From positions 1-41,919 of the forward strand of contig DRBO01000158.1 in NCBI GenBank assembly GCA_011039385.1: a DNA stretch of 41,919 bases. Reading direction: 5' to 3'. Position numbers and translations under genes: made by a program. This document shows positions 16,515-24,473 of the stretch, piece after piece. The stretch is from Chloroflexota bacterium (GTDB lineage Bacteria; Chloroflexota; Anaerolineae; Anaerolineales; UBA11858). The notes beneath the pieces were generated by a model. That model worked only from the letters and a program-made list of their open reading frames with translations. It did no database searches and was not told the origin of the DNA. Within the stretch, counting starts at the first letter, position 1; every line of letters starts with the position of its first letter.

Positions 16515-17486
16515 TTATCCCTGGTATTTCATCCAGATCAGGGTCCGGCTGGGTTTAAACCAGTGAGCTTCGAGAGCGAGATTGGTCTTACGGGCTGGGA
16601 AGTTCAATCGCAGCGAGCGCTTAACGCCCGGCTCAGCCAGCCAGACCGGCAGAAAAGCATCCAGCAGCACACCTTCGGTTTCCGGGGTGGAAGCCAGCCA
16701 GATCCAATCCGCATGGGTCCTGGAGGACTGCCAGGAAACGACACCGATCAGCTCCTTGCCCGCCATCACAGACCATTGGCAGATCTTAGGGTCGATCAGG
16801 GTCAACCGCGCCAACCTTCCTGCCAGGCCGCCGCGTAAATACTGGGGCCGAAGTGGAAGATGCCAGCGCACCTCAGGCGGATAGTTCCTTTCAAGCCAAA
16901 CCCGCTGCTGTTTCCAGTGCCCCTGGCGCTGGGGGGTAACCCGAAATCCGGGTACCTGCCAGTCCATGAATTCAGCCGGCACATCCCCAGGTTGCAGCAT
17001 CCAGGTGGTGCGGCGGGAAACTTCCCGAAAACCCTGGCGCTGGTAGAGATCAATTGCGCCTTGATTGCCCTCATCTACCTGGAGCCAGATGCCGTCCAGC
17101 TTCCGGGGAAGTAGAAAGTCAAGCGCCTGGTGGACCAGAGAGCGGGCGATGCCCTTGCGCTGATAGTCAGGATGGACTGCCACATTGGCTATCATGTAAT
17201 ATTGTTTGCCGGCCACATGGTAGGGGACCAGGCTTAAATTGCCAATAATCTCTCCGCCTTCTTCCCAGACATAGCCAGTGAACGGCATGGAAATCCGTCC
17301 AGCCATGTGGTAAGCCCATTCCTGAAAGCGCTTGTTATGGGCCGAGGAACGCATCTTGCGCAGCAGGGCCTCCCCATCGGGGGAGAGGCGGTCAGCGAAG
17401 CACAGCTCTACCAGATCGGACACGGATAGCAGGTCCGTGCGCACGTCAAAATCCCTGATTGGAAGGGGGGTCGTTTTTGCCACCAT
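16515..17486 (-). CDS. GNAT-family N-acetyltransferase
   Basis: A 323-residue protein. The N-terminal half (~10-150) is a complete GNAT fold with the acetyl-CoA loop VAVHPDYQRKGIARSLVHQAL and the following GFREVSRRTTW strand. The C-terminal half may be a second, degenerate GNAT-like domain (VVSWQSSRTHADWIWL). The acceptor substrate is unknown. The ATG at 17486 has TAAAAT preceded by TG exactly 7 nt upstream, with no Shine-Dalgarno, so the message is probably leaderless. Confidence 0.85.
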   Translation of the reverse strand: MVAKTTPLPIRDFDVRTDLLSVSDLVELCFADRLSPDGEALLRKMRSSAHNKRFQEWAYHMAGRISMPFTGYVWEEGGEIIGNLSLVPYHVAGKQYYMIANVAVHPDYQRKGIARSLVHQALDFLLPRKLDGIWLQVDEGNQGAIDLYQRQGFREVSRRTTWMLQPGDVPAEFMDWQVPGFRVTPQRQGHWKQQRVWLERNYPPEVRWHLPLRPQYLRGGLAGRLARLTLIDPKICQWSVMAGKELIGVVSWQSSRTHADWIWLASTPETEGVLLDAFLPVWLAEPGVKRSLRLNFPARKTNLALEAHWFKPSRTLIWMKYQG

Positions 17487-17493
17487 GGATTAG

Positions 17494-17499
17494 ATTTTA
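17494..17499 (-). promoter_or_regulatory. Leaderless extended -10 (TGGTAAAAT) for the GNAT gene
   Basis: TG-G-TAAAAT on the minus strand with exactly 7 nt (CTAATCC) to the ATG. Confidence 0.55.
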
Positions 17500-17954
17500 C
17501 CACCGGGATATATGTTGATAACTCCGGATTGGGGGGAGGGATAAAACGACAGAAAGACTCCGAGATCAGGGAGCTGGGGTACTTGGAGGAGGGGTGACTG
17601 AGTGAGTCGCAAGTTGGAAATCGTGAGTCGTTCTGGAGTTATCAGAATATCCAAATAATCAGTAAATAATGCTGGGGTTGTAGTGGCAGGCGGGCTGAAG
17701 AGTGGTTGATCACCTCATCATCCTGTCACCCCTGATGTCATTGCAAAGAGCCGGCCGATGGGAGGAAGAGTTCGTCCTGATGGGATTGCCGCGCTTCCCT
17801 CGATTTCTCTCGGGACAGGCGCATTGATGGACTGCTTGTCCCGATCGCGATCCCTCATCTCACTCGGGATAAACTCCAGCCCGCATCCGGCCCTCGGTCT
17901 TCGGTCGTGCCCGCAAGGCACCTTCCCCCCGGTCCTCGGTCGAGCCTGAAAAAC
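17500..17954. other. Long non-coding gap with repeat-like debris
   Basis: About 455 bp with no credible gene. The left half is unremarkable. The right half (from ~17715) holds short palindromic and repeated pieces: CTCGGGATAAACTCC at 17863-17877, resembling the reverse complement of a segment at 35039, and twin CGGTCTTCGGTCG / CGGTCCTCGGTCG pieces near 17896 and 17930. This is consistent with a degraded intergenic repeat element. I see no transposase remnant. Confidence 0.5.
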
Positions 17955-18392
17955 TCACATCTCCAGCGAGATGGTCACCGGTCCGTCATTAATGATTTCC
18001 ACTACCATGTGGGCGCCGAATTTCCCCTCGCCGGTAGGAATTCCCAGGGCACGCAGGCATTCAGCAAAATAGGTTGAAAGCGGCTCCGCGATTTCAGGGG
18101 GTCCTGCGTCCGTGAAACTCGGCCGGTGGCCGCGGCGGGTGTCCGCGAACAGGGTAAACTGGGGGATCACCAGGGCTTCCCCGCTGATGTCCAGCAGGGA
18201 GATGTTCATCTTGCGGTTCTCATCCGGGAAGATGCGCATTCGGGCGATTTTTTCTGCTAATTTACGAGCGACAGCTTCATCATCCTGCGGGCTAACGCCA
18301 AGCAGGATCACTACCCCCTCCTGGATCTCGGCCAGGGTTTCCTCCCCCACAGAAACACCCCCCCGCTGCACGCGCTGGACCACAGCTTTCAC
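17955..18392 (-). CDS. dtd: D-aminoacyl-tRNA deacylase
   Basis: A 145-residue enzyme that removes D-amino acids (and glycine from tRNA-Ala) mischarged on tRNA. Family features are MKAVVQRVQRGGVSV at the start, the PQFTLFADTRRGHRPSF active-site region (usual form SQFTL) and the Gly-cisPro motif in NDGPVTISLEM at the C-terminus. The length is exactly typical. It starts 3 nt after the trpS stop, so it is translated from the same message. Confidence 0.95.
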   Translation of the reverse strand: MKAVVQRVQRGGVSVGEETLAEIQEGVVILLGVSPQDDEAVARKLAEKIARMRIFPDENRKMNISLLDISGEALVIPQFTLFADTRRGHRPSFTDAGPPEIAEPLSTYFAECLRALGIPTGEGKFGAHMVVEIINDGPVTISLEM

Positions 18393-18395
18393 ACC

Positions 18396-19397
18396 TTACT
18401 CCCTTGCCCCATAAAAGCCGATCGCTTCCCGGACTTCAGACATGGTTTCACTGGCGATCACCTTGGCCCGTTTGGCGCCATCTTCCAGGACATCACGTAC
18501 AATATTGGGATCCCGGGATAGTTCCTCCCGTTTGGCCCGGAAAGGCACCAGGTGCTGGTTGAGATTGGCAGCCAGTTTCCGTTTACAATCCACGCAGCCG
18601 ATGCCCGCTTTACGGCACTCCCGGTTGATTTCCTCGACTTCCTCCTCTGAGGAAAATATCTTGTGCAGGGAGAAAACATTGCAGACATCAGGGTTGCCCG
18701 GATCGTCGCGCCGCATCCGCTGGGGGTCGGTAACCATGCTCATGATCCGCTTTTCGGTTTCTTCCGGCGTGGCTGCCAGCTCGATGTGATTGTCCAGGCT
18801 TTTGCTCATTTTGCGTTCCCCATCAATCCCCACGACCTTAGGGATCTGGGTAACCTTGGCCTGCGGCTCAACCAGGATGTTGGTCTCATAGCGGTGGTTA
18901 AAGGAGCGAACTACCTCGCGGGCGAATTCCAGATGGGGAATCTGGTCGGTGCCAACAGGGACCAGATCAGCTTTGTAAAGCAAGATGTCGGCTGACATCA
19001 AAACCGGATACCCTACCAGGCCATAGTTGACGTTGTCCGGGTTATCACGCACCTTCTCCTTGAAGGTGGGCAGCGCCGTCAGTTTACCCAACGGGGTCAC
19101 CATGGAGAGGATGGTATGCAGCTCCATCACCTCGGGAACATGGGACTGGACAAAAATGATGCTCTTTTCAGGGTCGATTCCGGCGGCCAGCCAATCCAGT
19201 GTCATCTCCTGGGTGTTCAGCGCCAATTCTCGGGTGGTTTCCACTGTGGTCAGGGCGTGAATATCCACCACGCAGTAGACGGTTCGGTAATCACCTTGCA
19301 GGGCCACATAGTTCTTGATGGCCCCCAGATAGTTACCCAGATGCTGACGTCCTGTAGGCCTGGCGCCTGAAAAGACTCTGCCTTTTTTCTCGGTCAT
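18396..19397 (-). CDS. trpS: Tryptophanyl-tRNA synthetase
   Basis: A 333-residue class I synthetase. The HIGH-like motif is in GARPTGRQHLGNYLGA, the KMSKS motif in GERKMSKSLDN, and the usual tryptophan-pocket segments follow (VYCVVDIHALT, YPVLMSADILLY, VPVGTDQIPHLE). The C-terminal CVDCKRKLAANLNQHL is typical of bacterial TrpS. It starts 6 nt after the stop of the selenoprotein gene; its AAGGAG ribosome-binding site lies within the last codons of that gene. The operon order is therefore selenoprotein-trpS-dtd. Confidence 0.96.
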   Translation of the reverse strand: MTEKKGRVFSGARPTGRQHLGNYLGAIKNYVALQGDYRTVYCVVDIHALTTVETTRELALNTQEMTLDWLAAGIDPEKSIIFVQSHVPEVMELHTILSMVTPLGKLTALPTFKEKVRDNPDNVNYGLVGYPVLMSADILLYKADLVPVGTDQIPHLEFAREVVRSFNHRYETNILVEPQAKVTQIPKVVGIDGERKMSKSLDNHIELAATPEETEKRIMSMVTDPQRMRRDDPGNPDVCNVFSLHKIFSSEEEVEEINRECRKAGIGCVDCKRKLAANLNQHLVPFRAKREELSRDPNIVRDVLEDGAKRAKVIASETMSEVREAIGFYGARE

Positions 19398-19403
19398 GCT
19401 CTT

Positions 19404-19646
19404 TTACTCCTTAATAGTGTCCTTGAAAAGACCCAAGATTTCCGGTGGATCCGCATGCCGGCCAGTTTCCAGCTTCGAGTAGATCAATTTTCCATCCACC
19501 CGGATCTCAAAGGCCCCACCATCTGACGGGACAAGCTTAATCTCGGAAATGATATCCGCAAATTCCTTCTTTAAAGCACCCTCTAAACTGAGGGCTCTGG
19601 GTGTATAGTTTCAAGGAACACAGTATTCTATTGACACTTTTTTCAT
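19404..19646 (-). CDS. SelW/SelT/SelH (Rdx)-type selenoprotein with in-frame TGA (Sec) at codon 12
   Basis: Reading through one TGA gives 80 residues: MKKVSIEYCVP, U12, then NYTPRALSLEGALKKEFAD. Later segments are IKLVPSDGGAFEIRVDG and KLIYSKLETGRHADPPEI. This is the Rdx fold: a CxxU redox motif (C9-V-P-U12) after strand 1, the RA-L helix, and a GGxFEI-VDG-LIYSK-TGR core. The TGA falls exactly where the family has Sec or Cys. No other stop interrupts the frame. GAGGAG lies 9 nt before the ATG and a TATACT further up. Members are thioredoxin-like oxidoreductases of uncertain substrate. Seen: the frame and motif. Inferred: Sec insertion. The alternative, a pseudogene, would not explain the hairpin after the TGA or the intact downstream frame. 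Confidence 0.88.
19578..19595 (-). promoter_or_regulatory. Candidate bacterial SECIS hairpin after the TGA
   Basis: The mRNA has a stem GCCCUC/GAGGGU (five Watson-Crick pairs and one G-U) with a 6-nt loop AGUUUA. The stem starts 15 nt after the UGA and the loop G is at +23. Outer A-U and G-C pairs extend the stem beyond one mismatch. Position, loop size and a G-U near the 5' side of the loop fit the known layout of bacterial SECIS elements read by SelB. Confidence 0.7.
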
Positions 19647-19675
19647 CTTCGAATACTCCTCATTAATTGAAAAAT

Positions 19676-19681
19676 AGTATA
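19676..19681 (-). promoter_or_regulatory. Candidate -10 (TATACT) for the selenoprotein-trpS-dtd operon
   Basis: TATACT on the minus strand, 29 nt before the selenoprotein ATG. The intervening leader is AT-rich and carries GAGGAG. No clear -35 at standard spacing. Confidence 0.4.
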
Positions 19682-19735
19682 TCACAAGGGCTTTACGAGC
19701 TCTGGTTGACAAAGGCTCAGGAAACATACCTGTGC

Positions 19736-19741
19736 TACAAT
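19736..19741 (+). promoter_or_regulatory. Extended -10 (TGCTACAAT) for the Memo-priA operon
   Basis: TG-C-TACAAT on the plus strand, 12 nt before the chosen ATG at 19754, implying a 5' UTR of only a few nt. A three-codon ATG-AAA-CCA-TGA reading frame at 19746 overlaps the start, but is probably chance. Confidence 0.4.
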
Positions 19742-19753
19742 CGAAATGAAACC

Positions 19754-20599
19754 ATGAAGCAATTTAGCGATATCAGACCCTCACCACTGGCCGGACGCTG
19801 GTATCCCGCTAACCCCAAACGATTGGCGGAATCCGTGGATGGCTATATATCCCAAGCGCAGGTTCCAGAACTCTCCGGCAAAGTCGCTGCCTTGATCTCC
19901 CCCCACGCCGGTCATCTCTATTCCGGACCGGTAGCAGGCTATGCCTTTAAAACCCTGCAGGGCAGACAAGCTGACCTGGTGGTCATCCTCTCACCCTTCC
20001 ACCAGCTCCATCCCGGCGAAATTCTCACCACCGGGCACGACGCCTATCAAACCCCGCTAGGGGATGTTCCTGTCGATCGCGACAGCCTGGAATGGGTAGA
20101 TAGTGCTCTCCGGGATCGGATTGGCACAGGCTTAACGCAAATCCGAAATGACCCTGAACACGCCGTGGAAATCCTGCTGCCTTTTTTCCAGCGCACATTT
20201 CCGGACGGGTTTCAACTCCTGCCGCTGATGATCCGAGACCAGGCTCCCTCCTTAATGCGGGCTCTGGGATCGATCCTTGCAGCGTTAATGAGCTCCCGGG
20301 GTGCCCTTCTGGCTGCCAGCACTGATCTGTCACACTTCCACCCTGCCGCAGAAGCCAGGATGATGGATCAGACCATCATCGACCGCATCCAAGCCCTGGA
20401 CCCGGAGGGACTCTATCAAGTTCAGCAGAGTGGGACCGGCTCCGCCTGCGGACTCGGTCCCCTGGCCGCAGTCCTTTGGGCGACCAGCGAGATTGGCCCC
20501 GTGACCTCCAAAATATTGAATTATGCCCATTCCGGCGACATCACAGGCGACAATGCCAGCGTAGTGGGATATACCTCCGGAGTCCTGATCCGGGATTGA
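19754..20599 (+). CDS. amrB: Memo-family protein (AmmeMemoRadiSam system protein B)
   Basis: A 281-residue protein of the MEMO1 family, structurally related to non-haem-iron dioxygenases. It opens SPLAGRWYPANPKRLAESVDGYI. Conserved metal-site residues are in SPHAGHLYSGPVAGYAF, SPFHQLHPGEI and GTGSACGLGPLAAVL; LSHFHPAAEARMMD is also typical. The biochemical role in bacteria is unsettled; partners are usually an AMMECR1-type protein and a radical-SAM protein, neither seen here. The frame is open upstream to 19667, but homology begins with MKQFSDIRPSPLAG and the promoter lies inside the extension, so I start at 19754. priA follows after 19 nt. Confidence 0.88.
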   Translation: MKQFSDIRPSPLAGRWYPANPKRLAESVDGYISQAQVPELSGKVAALISPHAGHLYSGPVAGYAFKTLQGRQADLVVILSPFHQLHPGEILTTGHDAYQTPLGDVPVDRDSLEWVDSALRDRIGTGLTQIRNDPEHAVEILLPFFQRTFPDGFQLLPLMIRDQAPSLMRALGSILAALMSSRGALLAASTDLSHFHPAAEARMMDQTIIDRIQALDPEGLYQVQQSGTGSACGLGPLAAVLWATSEIGPVTSKILNYAHSGDITGDNASVVGYTSGVLIRD

Positions 20600-20618
20600 T
20601 CCCAAAAGAGACCCTACC

Positions 20619-23186
20619 ATGCCCGCTGCCGATGATAAATCCCCCTCTTACGCCCGCATCGCCGTCAATGTTCCCCATGTTGAGGGGGTCTTTGACTATC
20701 ACCTCCCTCCTGAACTGGAAGAGAACTTCCTTCTAGGCCAGCTGGTAGAAGTACCTTTTGGCCGTCAGTATGTCCAGGGAGTGATAATTGAATTTCCTGA
20801 GCGCCCTGCCGTGCTGGAAACCAAAGCCGTTCATAAGTTACTCGATCCCGATCCCGTCCTCACCGCAAACCAGATCCGACTGGGACAGCAGTTGGCGGCG
20901 GATTCCCTGTCCCCTTTAGGCATCACCTTGCTGGCGATGGTGCCGGCCGGATTGAGCGTGCAGGCCGATCTCGAGTACCGCCTTTCTGATCAAAGCCTCT
21001 CAGCCCTGGAGACGGGTGAGCCCTTGCTGCCCGAACCATCCCCTACCCAGGTGCGCCTGGTAGATCTCCTGCTGGAGCGCGGCCCCCTGCGCGGACGGCA
21101 GCTGGATCGGGCCTTCCCCCATCAGAACTGGCGCAAATCCGCCGGGGCACTGGTTAGACGGGGTTTGCTCGAGAGCCAATCCACCCTTGAAGACCCATCA
21201 GTTAAACCGAAAATCGAACGCCAGTTGAAATTCCTGGGAGATCGCCAAAGTGCCCAAGAACAAATGGGAAGCCTGGCGAAAAAGGGCTACCCAGACGCAT
21301 TAGCCCGCCGGCAGGCAGTCTTGAGGTTGATCATAGAGACCAGTGATCCAGTACCGTTGAGCGAGATCTACGCTCAGACAGGTGCGAACCTGAACGATCT
21401 CAAACAACTGGTCAGCCGGGAGCTGGCGGAGATCATCGAAGTAACCGTGCTTCGCGACCCGCTGGAAGATCTGGATATTGAGCCCAGTTTCCCGCCGCGG
21501 CTCACCCCCGACCAGGAAAATGTTTGGGCAGCGATCCACAAATCCTTTGACCAGGAGAATCCCTCCCCTTTCCTGCTGCAGGGTGTGACAGGATCTGGAA
21601 AAACGGAGATCTACCTGCGGGCGGTGGAAGAAACCCTCCAACGCGGGAAGCAGGCGGTCATCCTGGTACCTGAGATCGCTCTGACCCCTCAGACAGTAAG
21701 TCGTTTTTTAGGGCGTTTCCCCGGACGGGTAGGCATACTGCACTCGGAGCTCTCTCCCGGTGAGCGCTATGACACCTGGCGGCTGGCCAGGGCTGGCGCG
21801 CTGGATATCATGATCGGTCCCCGCAGTGCGCTATTCACGCCATTTCCAAACCCGGGTTTGATCGTGGTGGATGAATGCCATGATGGTTCCTACTACCAGG
21901 GTGACCTGTCACCGCGCTACCATGCCCTGCGCGGGGCTGTAATATATGCCGCAATCTGCGGGGCAGTCTGCATCCTGGGATCAGCCACGCCGGATGTGAG
22001 CACACTTTATCACAGCGAAAAAGGGAAATGGACCTATCTCAGCCTACCGGAGCGTATCCTGGCCCATCGGAGTTCTATCCAGGTGCAGCTTAATCAAGCC
22101 CAGCAATCTCCGGAAACGCCACGCTATCAAGATTTGGATGAAAACCTGCAAATGGCTTCTCTCCCGGCTGTGCAGGTGGTAGATATGCGCTCAGAATTAA
22201 AGGCCGGCAACCGGTCCATATTCAGCCAGGCCTTGCGGAAAGCCCTGGCCGACACACTGGCGAAAAACCAGCAAGCGATTCTGTTCCTCAACCGGCGCGG
22301 CAGCGCCAGTTACGTGTTCTGCCGCGACTGCGGCTATGCCCTGCGCTGTCCCCGCTGCGAGACATCGCTCACCTCCCACCTGACTGATAACTCCCTGCGT
22401 TGTCACCATTGCGGTTATCAGCGGAAAATCCCCCGGACCTGTCCTGCCTGCGGTTCGGAGCGCATCCGACACCTGGGCACTGGCACAGAGCAGGTTGAAG
22501 CCGCTGTCCAAAAGCTGCTGCCCGAAGCTCGCACCATGCGCTGGGACCGGGACACCACCCGGACCAAAGGCGCCCACTGGGAGATCATGGAAAAATTCTC
22601 CTCCCATCAGGCCGATATCATCATTGGCACCCAGATGCTGGCAAAAGGCCTCGACCTGCCGCTGGTCACCCTGGTGGGAGTAGTGCTGGCCGAAAGCGGG
22701 CTGCACCTGCCGGACTACCGTGCCGCGGAGCGGACATTCCAGACCTTGACCCAGGTGGCAGGCCGGGCCGGTCGCAGCCCCCTGGGCGGGCAGGTAATCT
22801 TACAAACCTTTGAGCCCGATCATTATGTCATCCAGGCTGCCTCCGGTCATAACTACAGGGATTTTTACCAGCAGGAAATCAGCTACCGGCAGAAATTGGG
22901 ATATCCACCCTTTTTGAATCTGATCCGCCTTGAGGTTCGCGACCGGGATTACAAATCTGCCGAGAGCAAAGCCCGGGCTTACGCGGCAGTTCTAGAGGGT
23001 TGGATCAAGAATGAGGGTTACCGGTCCACCCGTCTGGTGGGTCCCACACCGCCTTATTTCGCCAAGATCCGGGGGGAATACCGCTGGCAGCTGCTGATCA
23101 AGGGCCCCAATCCCCTGCCCTTGATCAAGGATCACCGCCCGGGACCTGAGTGGATCATAGAAGTGGATCCGCCAACGATCCTGTAA
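20619..23186 (+). CDS. priA: Primosomal protein N' (replication restart helicase PriA)
   Basis: An 855-residue 3'-5' superfamily-2 DNA helicase that reloads the replisome at stalled forks. The N-terminal 3'BD (VEGVFDYHLPPELEENFLLGQLVEVPFG) is followed by a winged-helix region. The helicase core has Walker A GVTGSGKTEIYLRA, DEAH-type box VVDECHDGSY (DECH) and motif III GSATPDVST. The zinc-binding insertion shows CRDCGYALRCPRC and CHHCGY, then CPACGSERI. Motifs V-VI follow (GTQMLAKGLDLPLVTLVGV, QVAGRAGRSPLGGQVILQT). The middle region between 3'BD and core is longer and more variable than in E. coli. Co-directional with the Memo gene. Confidence 0.95.
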   Translation: MPAADDKSPSYARIAVNVPHVEGVFDYHLPPELEENFLLGQLVEVPFGRQYVQGVIIEFPERPAVLETKAVHKLLDPDPVLTANQIRLGQQLAADSLSPLGITLLAMVPAGLSVQADLEYRLSDQSLSALETGEPLLPEPSPTQVRLVDLLLERGPLRGRQLDRAFPHQNWRKSAGALVRRGLLESQSTLEDPSVKPKIERQLKFLGDRQSAQEQMGSLAKKGYPDALARRQAVLRLIIETSDPVPLSEIYAQTGANLNDLKQLVSRELAEIIEVTVLRDPLEDLDIEPSFPPRLTPDQENVWAAIHKSFDQENPSPFLLQGVTGSGKTEIYLRAVEETLQRGKQAVILVPEIALTPQTVSRFLGRFPGRVGILHSELSPGERYDTWRLARAGALDIMIGPRSALFTPFPNPGLIVVDECHDGSYYQGDLSPRYHALRGAVIYAAICGAVCILGSATPDVSTLYHSEKGKWTYLSLPERILAHRSSIQVQLNQAQQSPETPRYQDLDENLQMASLPAVQVVDMRSELKAGNRSIFSQALRKALADTLAKNQQAILFLNRRGSASYVFCRDCGYALRCPRCETSLTSHLTDNSLRCHHCGYQRKIPRTCPACGSERIRHLGTGTEQVEAAVQKLLPEARTMRWDRDTTRTKGAHWEIMEKFSSHQADIIIGTQMLAKGLDLPLVTLVGVVLAESGLHLPDYRAAERTFQTLTQVAGRAGRSPLGGQVILQTFEPDHYVIQAASGHNYRDFYQQEISYRQKLGYPPFLNLIRLEVRDRDYKSAESKARAYAAVLEGWIKNEGYRSTRLVGPTPPYFAKIRGEYRWQLLIKGPNPLPLIKDHRPGPEWIIEVDPPTIL

Positions 23187-23188
23187 TA

Positions 23189-23205
23189 AAGACCTCCGAG
23201 GTCTT
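23189..23205 (+). terminator. Short hairpin just after priA
   Basis: A 7-bp inverted repeat (AAGACCT / AGGTCTT, 3-nt loop) starts 2 nt past the priA stop. No T run follows, so it is a weak terminator candidate. Confidence 0.3.
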
Positions 23206-23221
23206 GGGGACTTCGGGAGCA

Positions 23222-23253
23222 GAAAAACCCCGCCAGCTCTTTCCAGGCGGGGT
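23222..23253 (-). terminator. Rho-independent terminator of the aminotransferase gene
   Basis: A GC-rich 8-bp stem (ACCCCGCC / GGCGGGGT, 11-nt loop) is followed on the minus strand by TTTTTCT. It lies 25 nt after the aminotransferase stop, between two convergent genes. Confidence 0.75.
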
Positions 23254-23278
23254 CAAATTATAACAAGCCGGATCCCAA

Positions 23279-24442
23279 TCAGCCGCAGCGCTTAACAAAC
23301 TTCTCTATCCGCTCCAGGGCCTGTTCGATCAGTTCATATTTGGCAGCATAGGAGCAGCGCACAAAGCCTTCCCCGCCGGCACCAAAGGCGGATCCGGGCA
23401 CTACAGCGACCTTACTCTCTTCCAGCAGGCGCTGGGCGAAGACCCCGTCATCCAGCCCGGTGCTGGTGATCTTTGGAAAGGCATAAAAGGCGCCCTGGGG
23501 CAGGAAGGTTTCCAGGCCAATCTCATTCAGGCGGGAGACGATCAACTTCCGGCGCCGATCATATTTCCGGCACATTTCCTCAGCATGCTCCGCACCGATG
23601 TTAATAGCCGCCAGAGCCGCCAGTTGGGAAACCGCCGGGGCTGACATAACTGTGTACTGGTGGATGCGGATCAACCCTTTTAAGATCTCAGCCGGCGCGG
23701 CAGCGTAGCCCACGCGCCAGCCAGTCATAGCGTAAGTCTTGGAAAACCCGCCCAGTGTGATCGTGCGCTCTTTCATCCCTGGCAATGAAGCGAAGCAAAC
23801 ATGGTCCACGCCGTACACCAGGTTGTCATAGATCTCATCCGAGATCACCAGCAGGTCATATTCTTTGGCGATGCGGCTGATAGCCAGAAGGTTCTCGCGC
23901 GTAGCGACCGCGCCGGTAGGATTGTTGGGGAAGCCAATAAAGATCGCTTTGGTCTGGGGTGTGAGGGCAGCCTCGATCAACTCCGGTTCTGGCTGAAAGC
24001 CATTTTCCATCGTCCCCGGCACTTCAATCGGCACCCCGCCGGTCAGGAGCACCTCGGCCTGGTAGGACACAAAACAAGGCGTGGGGATGATGACCTCTTC
24101 CCCGGGATTGATCACCGCGGTCAGCGCCAGGTAGAGAGCCTCGGAGACGCCCACTGATACCAGCACCTCATCAACCGGGTTGTAGCGTACCTGGTATTTT
24201 TCTTCCAGCAGGTCCGTGATGGCTTCCCGGAGTTCAATAATGCCAGCGGGGGAAGTATAGTGAGTCTCTCCCTGGCGGAGTGCTTCAATGCCGGCCTCCA
24301 GAATGGGTTGAGGTGTTGTGAAGTCAGGTTCTCCGATCCCCAACGTGATGACATCGTCCATGGTAGCGACGATGTCAAAAAACTTGCGGATACCCGAGGG
24401 TCTAAGATCTACAACCCGTTTGGCTAAAAAATCTCTGGGCAT
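23279..24442 (-). CDS. Class I/II PLP-dependent aminotransferase
   Basis: A 387-residue fold-type I aminotransferase. Clear features are GIGEPDFTTPQPILEA and HYTSPAGIIELREAI near the N-terminus, FIGFPNNPTGAVA, VISDEIYDNLVYG, and the PLP lysine in GGFSKTYAMTGWRVGYAAA. The C-terminal GEGFVRCSYAAKYELIEQALERI contains the substrate-carboxylate arginine. It is of the PatA/aspartate or aromatic aminotransferase subgroup; the preferred amino acid cannot be told. AAGGAG is 5-6 nt before the ATG. It follows the nucleotidyltransferase gene by 31 nt. Confidence 0.92.
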   Translation of the reverse strand: MPRDFLAKRVVDLRPSGIRKFFDIVATMDDVITLGIGEPDFTTPQPILEAGIEALRQGETHYTSPAGIIELREAITDLLEEKYQVRYNPVDEVLVSVGVSEALYLALTAVINPGEEVIIPTPCFVSYQAEVLLTGGVPIEVPGTMENGFQPEPELIEAALTPQTKAIFIGFPNNPTGAVATRENLLAISRIAKEYDLLVISDEIYDNLVYGVDHVCFASLPGMKERTITLGGFSKTYAMTGWRVGYAAAPAEILKGLIRIHQYTVMSAPAVSQLAALAAINIGAEHAEEMCRKYDRRRKLIVSRLNEIGLETFLPQGAFYAFPKITSTGLDDGVFAQRLLEESKVAVVPGSAFGAGGEGFVRCSYAAKYELIEQALERIEKFVKRCG

Positions 24443-24473
24443 TGGGCTCCTTGATGGGCAATGAGCGTTCTAT

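Noticed and set aside
17718-17921. Small protein genes in the gap before dtd
   Set aside because: Both strands give short Arg/Pro/Ser-rich frames typical of GC-rich non-coding repeat debris, with no start signals.
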